64,000 bases of DNA, from positions 496,001 through 560,000 of the forward strand of contig NZ_MTBP01000003.1 of the NCBI RefSeq assembly GCF_002911665.1, given 5' to 3'. The DNA comes from Actinomadura rubteroloni. GTDB lineage: Bacteria > Actinomycetota > Actinomycetes > Streptosporangiales > Streptosporangiaceae. Positions 42,946 to 50,884 of the stretch are shown one piece after another. The notes under the pieces are model-generated. The model saw only the letters and a program-made list of their open reading frames with translations. It did not search any database and had not been told where the DNA came from. Every line of letters begins with the position of its first letter. Positions within the stretch are counted from its first letter, which is position 1. The position numbers and the translations under genes were made by a program.

Positions 42946-45559
42946 CACGCGGCGCGAGCGCTCCCGCGAGTTCGGTGCGCGACCGCACGTCCAGCTTCCG
43001 GTAGACCCGGCTCAACGCCGCCTCCACGGTCTTGACCGACAGGAACAGCCGCTGCGCCGCCTCCCGGTTGGTGGCCCCCGCCGCGACCAGGACGGCGACC
43101 CGCCGCTCGGTCCCGGTCAGCGCCGTCCCGGCGGACGCCGCCGGACGGTCCAGCAGCGCCGCCGCCAGCAGGCTCCACGGCCGCGCCCCCGCCGCGTCGA
43201 AGAGTTCGGCGGCGTGCTCGAAGCGGGTGCGGGCGGCGGCGCGGCGGCGGCGGGCGCGTTCGACACGGCCCGCCGCGAGCAGCGTCCGGCCCGCCTCCAC
43301 AGGCATGCCGAGCGCCGCGAACCCGGCGGCGCCGGCGTGGAACCGGGCCGCCGCCTCGTCGTAGCGGCGCCGGGCCGCCGCGCACAGTGCCGCCGCCCGG
43401 TCCACGCCGGGATGGGGTTCCAGCGCGGCCAGCGCGTCCTCGGCCTCGGCGGTCGCGCCGACCGCCGCCAGCGCCTCGGCCAGCTCCGGCCGCCAGCGCA
43501 GGACGCGTGGGTCGGCGACCTGCTGGCGGGCCTCCAGCGCGGCGACCTCCCGCAGCGCCGTCACCGCGTCGGCCGCGCGGCCGGCGGCCAGGTGCGCCGA
43601 GCCGAGCGCCAGCAGCCCGCGCGACAGGAAGACGAGGTCGTGCTCCCGGCGCGACGACCGGACCGCGCGCCGGGCCAGGTCGGCGGCGCGGTCCAGGTCC
43701 CCGCCGGCGGTCTGGGCGACGGCGGCGGTGTACCAGGCGGGTCCCGGCGACAGGCCCGCCGCCGCGCACACGGCGACGGCGCGGTCGCTCCAGTCGAGCG
43801 CGCGGGCGCAGGCGCCGTGCCGGACGTCGACCTCCGCGAGGCTGCGCAGCACCTCTTCCAGGTCCTCGGCGTCGCCGCGCCGCTCGGCCACGGGCAGCAG
43901 CGCCAGCAGGCGTTCGCGGGCCTCGTCCAGGCGGTCGTCGAACACCGCGTGCCGCGCGGCGAGGTACTGCGGGCTGCGCTGGACGCCGACCGTCTCCACC
44001 GGGACGTCCAGCGCGAGCGCGGCGGCGAGGGTATTCGCGGCGGCGGGGTCGCCGGTGATGCGCTCCATCCGGGCCAGCATCGTCAGGGCCGTCGCCTCGC
44101 CCGCGCGGTCGCCGCCGCGCCGGGCCAGTTCGACCGACCGGGCGGCGGCCGCGCGGGCGCGCGCCGGGTCGCCGCCGAGATTGTGCCGGACGGCCGTCCG
44201 GAGCTGCACCGCCGCCGCCAGCGCCGGGTCGTCCCCGGCGGCGGCCGTCGCGGCGGCGAGCACGTCGTCCAGCGCGTGCAGCGCCTGCCCGCCCGCGTCG
44301 ACGGCGGCCAGCAGCGCCGCGACCCGTTCCGCGCGTCCGGCCGACGCCGCCTCCACCGCCGCGCACACCCGGCGGGCCAGCTCGGCCGACCCGCCCGCGC
44401 CGGCGTCGGCCGCCGCCGCGCGCAGCCGGGCGCGGCGCACGCCGTCCTCGGCCGGCGGGGTCCGCCGGGCCGCCAGCAGCGCCAGCTCCCCGGCCGGCTC
44501 ACGGCGGCCGTGGGACCGGGCGACGGCGGCGGCGCGGTCGGCCTCGGCCGCGAGCGCGGCGTCGAACCCGTCCCGGGCCAGCAGGCGGTGCCGGACGGCC
44601 TGCACCGGGTCCTCGACGGCCGCGGCCAGCGCGGCGTGGACGGGTCGCGGATCGCCCGCGTCCCGGACGAGCGCCGCCGCGAACAGGCCGGCGGTGAAAC
44701 GGACCGTCCCGTCGTCCTCGGCCTCGACCACGCCCGCGCACGCGGCGGCCTCCAGATGAACGGCCGCGTCCCGGTACCCGGCCCGGTGCAGCACCGCCGC
44801 CGTCGGCCGCCGCACCAGGGCCGCCGCCGTCAGCGTCGCGCGGACGTCCGCCGAGAGCCGGGCCAGGCCGTCCGCGGCGGCGTCCAGCGCGTGGGACGGC
44901 ATCCGCGCCGGTCCGGGCGCGTCCGCCGGCAGGCTCTCGGCCAGCGCCACCGCCAGCCGCGGATTGCCGCCGCAGGCGCGGTGCGCGGACGGCGCCCAGC
45001 GGGCCGGGAGCCCGTGGGCCTCCAGCAGCGCGGCGACGTCGTCGACCGGCAACGGCGGCAGCAGCAGCCGGGTCGTCCGGGGGCCGCACAGCCGGAGGGC
45101 GTTCCCCGGACGCGGTTCGGTCGCCGTCACGCGCGCCGGGACGGCGCGGAGGGCACCCGCGAGGATCCCGACGTCGGCGGCGTCGAGCCACTGCGCGTCG
45201 TCCACCAGGATCCGCGCCGACGGTGCCGCGCCCAGCGCCGCCGCCACCGCGAGCCGCACGGCGACCGGGTCCCAGCCCCCGGCCGGCGGGACGGCCCGGC
45301 GCACGAGCGCGTCGGTGACCTCGCGCAGCGGGCCCGTCAGCGCGGGCGCGAGCCCCGCCGCCTCCAGGCCGGCCAGGAGTTCGGCGACCGCGCCGTACGG
45401 CCCGCGCGGCCCGTCCGGGTGCCCCGAGATCCGCACGACGGGGCCGGGGACGCGTTCGGCCAGCGCGTCCAGCAGCCAGGACCGTCCGGAACCCCACGGG
45501 CCGAAGACCACGGACCGTGCGGCCGACGCGGCGCGGGCGACCGGGCTCGCACGCGTCAT
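42941..45559 (-). CDS. LuxR-family AAA/TPR regulator (LAL-like)
   Basis: An 872-residue regulator of the large LuxR (LAL/MalT-like) class. The N-terminal ATPase has a Walker A variant GPWGSGRS at 20-27 with Arg replacing the usual Lys, and a Walker B ARILVDDAQWLD. The middle is TPR-like alpha repeats, and the C-terminal 60 residues are a LuxR helix-turn-helix (LTGTERRVAVLVAAGATNREAAQRLFLSVKTVE). It starts with ATGA overlap on the galE-like gene, an unusual pairing. Target genes are unknown; the protease island is an obvious candidate. Confidence 0.92.
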   Translation of the reverse strand: MTRASPVARAASAARSVVFGPWGSGRSWLLDALAERVPGPVVRISGHPDGPRGPYGAVAELLAGLEAAGLAPALTGPLREVTDALVRRAVPPAGGWDPVAVRLAVAAALGAAPSARILVDDAQWLDAADVGILAGALRAVPARVTATEPRPGNALRLCGPRTTRLLLPPLPVDDVAALLEAHGLPARWAPSAHRACGGNPRLAVALAESLPADAPGPARMPSHALDAAADGLARLSADVRATLTAAALVRRPTAAVLHRAGYRDAAVHLEAAACAGVVEAEDDGTVRFTAGLFAAALVRDAGDPRPVHAALAAAVEDPVQAVRHRLLARDGFDAALAAEADRAAAVARSHGRREPAGELALLAARRTPPAEDGVRRARLRAAAADAGAGGSAELARRVCAAVEAASAGRAERVAALLAAVDAGGQALHALDDVLAAATAAAGDDPALAAAVQLRTAVRHNLGGDPARARAAAARSVELARRGGDRAGEATALTMLARMERITGDPAAANTLAAALALDVPVETVGVQRSPQYLAARHAVFDDRLDEARERLLALLPVAERRGDAEDLEEVLRSLAEVDVRHGACARALDWSDRAVAVCAAAGLSPGPAWYTAAVAQTAGGDLDRAADLARRAVRSSRREHDLVFLSRGLLALGSAHLAAGRAADAVTALREVAALEARQQVADPRVLRWRPELAEALAAVGATAEAEDALAALEPHPGVDRAAALCAAARRRYDEAAARFHAGAAGFAALGMPVEAGRTLLAAGRVERARRRRAAARTRFEHAAELFDAAGARPWSLLAAALLDRPAASAGTALTGTERRVAVLVAAGATNREAAQRLFLSVKTVEAALSRVYRKLDVRSRTELAGALAPRA

Positions 45560-46512
45560 CCCCGGTCCCGGTGGAAGCGCCAGGCGTCCTCGACCATCTC
45601 GGGGAGGCCGCGCCGGGCCGTCCAGCCGAGGTCGGCGCCGATCTCCGCCGCGGACGCGACCAGCACGGCCGGGTCGCCGGGGCGTCGCGGCGCGATCCGG
45701 GCCGGGATGGGACGCCCGGTGACCTCGCGGCACACCTCCAGCACGTCCCGCACCGAGTAGCCGGTCTCGCCGCCGACGTTGTAGACCGCGTGCCGTCCGG
45801 GCTCGCACGCCTGGAGAGCGAGCACGTGGGCCACGCCGAGGTCGGCGACGTGGACGTAGTCGCGGACGCAGGTCCCGTCGGGCGTCGGATGATCGGCGCC
45901 GAAGACGGCGGCGTGGTCGCGGCGGCCGAGCGCGACCGCGAGCAGATTGGGGATCAGATGGGTCTCCACCGTGTGCCGCTCGCCGTGGCGGCCGTACGCC
46001 CCGGCGACGTTGACGTACCGCAGGCTGACGCTGCCCAGCCCGTACAGCCGGGCGGAGTCCTCCAGCGTCCGGTCCACCGCGAGCTTGGCGGCGCCGAACG
46101 GGCCGGTCGGGACCGTCGGGTCGGTCTCGTGGACGGGCGCCGACGCGGGCTCGCCGTAGACGGCCGCGGTCGAGGACACCACGATCCGGTCCACGCCGGT
46201 GCAGCGCATGGCGTCGAGCAGGGCGAGGGTCTCGCAGAAGTTGGCGTCCCAGCAGATCTCGCGCCAGTGCGCCGTCCCGTCGGCCACCGAGCGCGCCGCG
46301 AGGTGGAGGACGGCGTCGAACCCGCCCTCCGACAGCACCGAGAACGCCGCGGAGCGCAGCGTGCCCCGGACGAGCCGCGCCCCGGCCGGGCAGGCGTCGG
46401 CGTGGCCGGTCGACAGGTCGTCCAGGACGACGACCCGGTGCCCGATCTCCAGAAGCTGGGCGGCGACGACGCTGCCGACATAACCGGCGCCCCCGGTGAC
46501 CAACAGCTTCAT
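45556..46512 (-). CDS. galE: UDP-glucose 4-epimerase-like protein, catalytic Tyr replaced by Phe
   Basis: A 318-residue extended SDR of the GalE type. The NAD loop TGGAGYVGS is at 6-14 and the catalytic Ser/Thr in SSTAAVYG at 113-120. The YxxxK motif reads F139-GAA-K143: the catalytic Tyr is Phe (codon TTC). The residue is essential in characterised GalE, so activity may be altered or lost. GAAAGGG precedes the start. It is first in an operon with the LuxR regulator; a TGTAATCGGC-type element is 120 bases upstream. Confidence 0.88.
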   Translation of the reverse strand: MKLLVTGGAGYVGSVVAAQLLEIGHRVVVLDDLSTGHADACPAGARLVRGTLRSAAFSVLSEGGFDAVLHLAARSVADGTAHWREICWDANFCETLALLDAMRCTGVDRIVVSSTAAVYGEPASAPVHETDPTVPTGPFGAAKLAVDRTLEDSARLYGLGSVSLRYVNVAGAYGRHGERHTVETHLIPNLLAVALGRRDHAAVFGADHPTPDGTCVRDYVHVADLGVAHVLALQACEPGRHAVYNVGGETGYSVRDVLEVCREVTGRPIPARIAPRRPGDPAVLVASAAEIGADLGWTARRGLPEMVEDAWRFHRDRG

Positions 46513-46631
46513 CGTCGCCCTTTCGCTGCTCGCTCGCGGTGCCCGGACGGCGCCGGGAGACCCCCGGCACCGCGCACTCGGGGTTCGCGCGGTGCCGGGA
46601 ATCCTCTACCAGGACTGAGACCGGGCCCGCC

Positions 46632-46660
46632 GATTACAGCCGCGCGCGAACTTTTCGCGG
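46632..46660 (-). promoter_or_regulatory. TGTAATCGGC-type promoter element (galE-luxR)
   Basis: On the minus strand, GCGAAAAGTT then GTAATC at 46637-46632 within CTGTAATCGGCGG. It is 120 bases upstream of the galE start. Confidence 0.5.
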
Positions 46661-46688
46661 CGCGGCGCCGTACCCGCCCATCGCGCGA

Positions 46689-47387
46689 TCACGACGTGAC
46701 GTAGAGCTTGCGGTCGTAGGTGCCGGAGTCGGGGGTGGTTTCGCCGCGTGCGATGGCGGTGGCGGTGAGTGTGCCGTTGTTGGGGCAGAGGCCGTCGCTT
46801 CCGGTGAGTTTGACGAGGGTGACGTTCACCGCTTTGCCTTGGGCGTCGTCGTTGGGGAGGGGGCGGTTGGGGTTGTCGCGGTTGTAGAGGTCGAAGGTGA
46901 GTGTGTTGGTTGCGTTGGTGCGGATGGCGTAGTGGCAGGTGCGGTGGGCGAAGAGGAAGTCGCCTTCGAGGGTGAAGGTGAGGTCGCCGTCGATGGTGAG
47001 GGTGCCGTCGCGTCCGCCGGTGATGGGGTTGTAGGTGACGTGGCCGGTGTTGTCGGGAAGGTCACCGAGGTCGGTGGGGGGTGAGGACAGGCCGTTGGAG
47101 GTGGTGCAGGCACCGATCGACGCGGCTGTGAGCGCGCCTTCCCCGGTAGAGGCGAGGGTGCCTTTCAGGTTCGCGGTGTCGCAGGTTCCGGTGATCTTCT
47201 GGCCGAAGAACGTGATCCCGAAGGTGACGGGGCCGACGGTGGACACCTGCCAGTTCCCCGAATAGGGGGTACCGGTGGCGGTGTCCTGACGGACGGTGGT
47301 CGACGCAGCCGACGCGGCGGTCGCCGCCATCCCGAGAACGGCACCCGCCGCCACGACGGACAGCGGAAGAAGCGAACGGATTTTCAC
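46689..47387 (-). CDS. Secreted protein of unknown function
   Basis: A 232-residue secreted protein. Signal peptide 1-28 (ending ASA). The mature part is beta-rich with four cysteines (in GTCDTANL, GACTTSNG, RTCHYAI and GLCPNNG), suggesting disulfides. I do not recognise the family. The GTG start at 47387 follows AGGAGAAC. Coding-strand codons are unusually C-rich (many ACC, CCC, AAC), unlike the neighbours. It is 43 bases downstream of the PucR regulator with no terminator between, so they are probably co-transcribed. Confidence 0.78.
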   Translation of the reverse strand: MKIRSLLPLSVVAAGAVLGMAATAASAASTTVRQDTATGTPYSGNWQVSTVGPVTFGITFFGQKITGTCDTANLKGTLASTGEGALTAASIGACTTSNGLSSPPTDLGDLPDNTGHVTYNPITGGRDGTLTIDGDLTFTLEGDFLFAHRTCHYAIRTNATNTLTFDLYNRDNPNRPLPNDDAQGKAVNVTLVKLTGSDGLCPNNGTLTATAIARGETTPDSGTYDRKLYVTS

Positions 47388-47430
47388 GTGTTCTCCTGAT
47401 GGGTGGGATTCCGAAGAAAGGACGATGCGG

Positions 47431-48762
47431 TCATGAGATTCCGGCGGAGAGCGTCGCCGAAAGGCCTCTGCCGAGCTGGTGCCGTGCTCTGAGCGCGTTG
47501 CGGACGGGCGGCGTCCGGGAGTTCCCGGTTCGCGGCCGGACGAGTCGTCCGCCGCCGCCGATGGGTTCGCCGTGCCGGGAGCGCAGGATCATTTCCAGTT
47601 CGAGGCAGCGGTGCGGGTCGTGGAGATCGGAGCCGAACAGCTCTTCCAGGCGGCGCAGCCGGAGCCGGACGGTCTGCGGATGGACGTTCATCCGGATCCC
47701 CGCCTCGGTGGCGTTGAAATTGCACTCCAGCAGCGCCAGCAGCGTCTCGGCGAGCCGGTCGGCCTGCGCCGGGGGGAGATCGGCGAGCGGGGCGAGCCGG
47801 GTGTCGGCCGCGTGGTCGAGAAGCTCCTCGCCGGCGGCGATCACCAGCAGCGGGACGTGGTCCATGCAGCGCACCAGGTCGTCCGCGCCGATCGTGCCGC
47901 GCCGGGCGAGGGCCAGCCCGCGCCGCGCCCAGGTCAGCGACGCGGGCAGGCGGGGGACGGGCAGCGCCGGCCCCTGGACGACGATCCACTCCTTGAGCAG
48001 CGTCCCCATCTGCCGGGTGCGGGCGCCGCCGTCGGGGTCGGGGACGATCAGGCGCGGCTCGGGGAGCACCGGGTCGACCAGCACGTCGGGCGGAAGCAGG
48101 AGCGGACGCGGTTCGGCGACGCGCGGGTGCAGCAGGACGGCCGCCGCGGCGGCGGGGACGCTCCAGTTCGCCGCGCGCGCCGCGTCCGGGACGGCCTGCG
48201 GGTCGACGCCGTCGAGGAGCTGCCCGACCAGCCGGGCGCGACGGCGGTGCAGCAGTTCCTGGTCGCCCGCCCGCCCGGCGGCGTGCCCGGCGGCGGCCTC
48301 GGCGAGGACGGCGTCGAGGTAGGCGAACTGGGCGTCGGCGATGGAGCCGAGCGCGGCGCCGTCGAGGTCGAGCGACGCCGCCGCCGGGACGAGCGCCCGC
48401 CAGACGGCGCGCGCGCCCGAGTGCAGCGCGGTGTGCAGCTCGCCGAGGTCCAGGCCGCGCAGCGCCGCACCGCGTCCGATCTCGCGGTAGGTCGCGGCGA
48501 CGTGCGGCCAGGCGCGGCCGGGGTCGCGGGCGAGCGTCTCGAACAGCCGCAGGCTCTCGGCGGCCCAGGAGCGCGCTTCGGCGCTCGCGGCGCCGGCCTG
48601 CGGATCGGCCGCCAGCTCCTCGGCGGTCAGGACGACGTACGGGCGGATCCGGTCGAGCAGGTCACGGCGGATCGCCTCGAACGGACGCGTGTCGAATCGG
48701 GGTCGCCGCATGGCGGCGGCTCCGCGCGCGTCCGTCCCCGGGGACTTCGATCGGTCGCTCAT
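47431..48762 (-). CDS. PucR-family transcriptional regulator
   Basis: A 443-residue regulator. The N-terminal three-quarters resembles the GGDEF-like/sensor region of actinobacterial PucR/CdaR proteins, with no cyclase signature visible. The C-terminal PucR helix-turn-helix (about 350-405) reads LLALLECNFNATEAGIRMNVHPQTVRLRLRRLEELF. The ATG at 48762 overlaps the stop of a 51-residue ORF (ATGA). Followed by a secreted protein that may be its target. Confidence 0.88.
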   Translation of the reverse strand: MSDRSKSPGTDARGAAAMRRPRFDTRPFEAIRRDLLDRIRPYVVLTAEELAADPQAGAASAEARSWAAESLRLFETLARDPGRAWPHVAATYREIGRGAALRGLDLGELHTALHSGARAVWRALVPAAASLDLDGAALGSIADAQFAYLDAVLAEAAAGHAAGRAGDQELLHRRRARLVGQLLDGVDPQAVPDAARAANWSVPAAAAAVLLHPRVAEPRPLLLPPDVLVDPVLPEPRLIVPDPDGGARTRQMGTLLKEWIVVQGPALPVPRLPASLTWARRGLALARRGTIGADDLVRCMDHVPLLVIAAGEELLDHAADTRLAPLADLPPAQADRLAETLLALLECNFNATEAGIRMNVHPQTVRLRLRRLEELFGSDLHDPHRCLELEMILRSRHGEPIGGGGRLVRPRTGNSRTPPVRNALRARHQLGRGLSATLSAGIS

Positions 48763-48914
48763 CGCTCGCGCGGACCGCCGTGCGCCGCGACGCGCCTTCG
48801 GAAGTGCCGCTCGGCGTCGTCCACGGCCGTGACCGCCCGGGTCCGGGACGGGTGGCGGGTGCCCGCGGCGGCGCGGAGCATTGCGGCGAAGCACGGTCTG
48901 GTGCGCGGGGACAT
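48759..48914 (-). CDS. Small ORF translationally coupled to the PucR gene
   Basis: A 51-residue Arg-rich ORF beginning MSPRTRPCFAAML and ending GPRER. AAAGGA lies 7 bases before its ATG, and its TGA overlaps the ATG of the PucR gene (ATGA). It starts 62 bases downstream of the TGTAATC element. No known family. It may be a leader needed for coupled translation of the regulator or a small effector. Confidence 0.5.
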   Translation of the reverse strand: MSPRTRPCFAAMLRAAAGTRHPSRTRAVTAVDDAERHFRRRVAAHGGPRER

Positions 48915-48975
48915 GCGAGGTCCTTTCGGCGTGAGCGTGTGAACCGTCGCGAGGAAGACTCCGGCCCGGCGGCCG

Positions 48976-49003
48976 GATTACAGGCCCGCGCGAAGTTTCT
49001 TCC
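48976..49003 (-). promoter_or_regulatory. TGTAATCCGG-type promoter element (small ORF-PucR)
   Basis: On the minus strand, GGAAGAAACTT then GTAATC at 48981-48976 within CTGTAATCCGG. It is 62 bases upstream of the small ORF start. One base differs from the other copies. Confidence 0.5.
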
Positions 49004-49323
49004 GGCGCGCACCTGGGGCCGTGTCGCGCGTGGGCGGCGTTGTCATCCGCGCACGAGCGGACGCGCTGAGAGCGCGCGGAGAATGCATTGCCCGGCACCT
49101 GCGGCCGGAGCATCCTCAGTGCTCCGCGATCGTCCGGCGCGTCGGCGGAAGGCGGCTCGGCCGTGCGGCAAGACGGACCACATCCGTTTCTGTCGTATAT
49201 GTCGGAACACAACTATGAAAACGTTTCACTTTTGGCTCCGCTATGGACGTTTTCATTGCTTTCGTAACTGTTGTGCGTGATGGTGGGCGCGGCGATGTTC
49301 GTCTCCGGGGAGGGAGCCTGAAC
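49004..49323. other. Intergenic region upstream of the ECF sigma gene
   Basis: About 320 bases, less GC-rich near 49180-49270. Two inverted repeats are seen: CGGAGCA-N7-TGCTCCG (49106-49126) and GAAAACGT (49217-49224) with ACGTTTTC (49247-49254). The second lies about 70 bases before the sigma factor start and may be its operator. No gene is supported. Confidence 0.5.
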
Positions 49324-50838
49324 ATGATCGAGACGGTCGGTGCGGATCTGCCGGATCTGGCGGAACGGGTGCGTGCGGGCGACGAGCAGGCGGTCGCGGA
49401 GGTGTTCCTGCGGCACCACTCGGCGATGCTGGCCTACGCGTACGCGTTGTGCCGGGATCGGCACACGGCCGAGGACCTGGCCAGTGAGGCGTTCACTCGC
49501 GTGTTGCAGGCCGTCCGGCGCGGCGGGGGCCCTGACGGCGCGTGGCGGCCGTATCTGTACGCGGCGGTGCGGAATCTGGCGGCGGACTGGGCGCGGGCCC
49601 AGCGCCGGGCGGTGCCGTCCGACGACATCGCCGACCTGGCCGAGACCGCCGGCCCTTCGGCGGGCGCGGGGACCGGGCCGGACGAGCACGCGGCCCGTGC
49701 GGAGGACCGGTCGCTGATCAGCGCGGCGTTCCGTGCGCTGCCGGCGCGCGAGCAGACCGTGCTGTGGCACACGATCGTGGAGGAGGAGTCGCGCGCCCAG
49801 GTCGCCGCGACGCTGGGGACGACGCAGAACCATCTCAACGTCCTGGTGTTCCGCGCACGGGAGAGCCTTCGGGAGGCTTATCTCGCGCTGCACGCCGCGA
49901 GTACGTGCGCGGGGTATGCCAAGCTGCTCGCGCGCGCCGTCCGCAGGCAGCGCGATTCCCGCAAGCTGCGCGCTCACCTGGACGACTGTCCCCGCTGCCG
50001 TGCCGCCCACGCCGAGCTGACCGAGCTGGACCGGTATCTGCGCGCGGCGCTGCTGCCCGCGGTGCTGCTGCCGACGCTCGTCGCCAAGTCCGGGGCGGCG
50101 GCGGTCACGGGCGCGGTGACGGGTGCGGTGGGGAAGGCCGGGCTGCTGCACAAGCTGGTGTCGCTTCCGGCCGCCGGGGCGGTGGGGGCGGCGGGTGTCG
50201 CGCTGGTCGCCGTCCCCGTCGTGATCGCGTTGAACGCGCCGGAGAACCCGGCGCCGCGGGGCGACCCGCCGGCCGCCGCGTCCGCGCGGCCCGGACCGTC
50301 CGAGCCCCGTCGGCCCCGCCTGCCGGGCGCGACCGGCGACGTCGTGGCCGAGCCGATCCAGGGCCAGACCGCCGTGACGACGGCCGCGCCGTCCGCGCCC
50401 CCCGTCCGCACGGCGCCCACGCCCAAGGCGAAGCCGAAGCCCGCCCCGGGCGCCACGGGCGCGCAGTGGCGCGCGATCCAGGACGGACGGCCGATGATCG
50501 CCGCCGCCAACCAGGGACGCGCCGGCAACGGCGTCCCGGCCTTGCGCACCGACGACCGCCTCAACCGCGCCGCGGCCGACCAAGCGCTGGAAATGGCGCG
50601 CACCCGGGCCGTCCAGACGCAGACCCAGCAGATGACCGAGCGCTACGGCTACCAGAACTGGACCGGGGCCTACAGCTCGGGCGGTATCGACCCCGTCACC
50701 GCCGCGACCCGCTGGTTCGGCGCCGAGGCCCCGGCCGGCAGCGTGGCGCGCTCGTTCGCCACCCGCGCCATCGGCGCCGCCTGCGCCCGCAACGCGCAGG
50801 GCATGACCTGGTGCGCCCTCATCGTCGGACAGAGCTGA
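49324..50838 (+). CDS. Membrane-tethered ECF sigma factor with zinc finger and CAP-like domain
   Basis: A 504-residue fusion. Region 2 (about 14-92) and region 4 (about 130-185, LPAREQTVLWHTIVEEESRAQVAATLGTTQNHLNVLVFRARE) form an ECF sigma factor. An anti-sigma-like zinc finger follows, with Cys195, then His218-x3-Cys222-x2-Cys225. A transmembrane helix is at about 285-303, then a Pro/Ala linker and, from about 380, a C-terminal CAP/SCP-like domain with WRAIQDGRPMIAAANQGR. So sigma, anti-sigma and an extracytoplasmic sensor are in one chain. GGGAGGGAGC precedes the ATG at 49324. The target promoters are unknown. Confidence 0.88.
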   Translation: MIETVGADLPDLAERVRAGDEQAVAEVFLRHHSAMLAYAYALCRDRHTAEDLASEAFTRVLQAVRRGGGPDGAWRPYLYAAVRNLAADWARAQRRAVPSDDIADLAETAGPSAGAGTGPDEHAARAEDRSLISAAFRALPAREQTVLWHTIVEEESRAQVAATLGTTQNHLNVLVFRARESLREAYLALHAASTCAGYAKLLARAVRRQRDSRKLRAHLDDCPRCRAAHAELTELDRYLRAALLPAVLLPTLVAKSGAAAVTGAVTGAVGKAGLLHKLVSLPAAGAVGAAGVALVAVPVVIALNAPENPAPRGDPPAAASARPGPSEPRRPRLPGATGDVVAEPIQGQTAVTTAAPSAPPVRTAPTPKAKPKPAPGATGAQWRAIQDGRPMIAAANQGRAGNGVPALRTDDRLNRAAADQALEMARTRAVQTQTQQMTERYGYQNWTGAYSSGGIDPVTAATRWFGAEAPAGSVARSFATRAIGAACARNAQGMTWCALIVGQS

Positions 50839-50849
50839 ACGACTCACCG

Positions 50850-50875
50850 CCCGGTGGGGCTCGGGCCCCACCGGG
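50850..50875. terminator. Bidirectional terminator
   Basis: Perfect 11-base arms CCCGGTGGGGC (50850-50860) and GCCCCACCGGG (50865-50875), 4-base loop, between the convergent sigma factor and metzincin genes. Confidence 0.85.
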
Positions 50876-50884
50876 CCGGGACGG

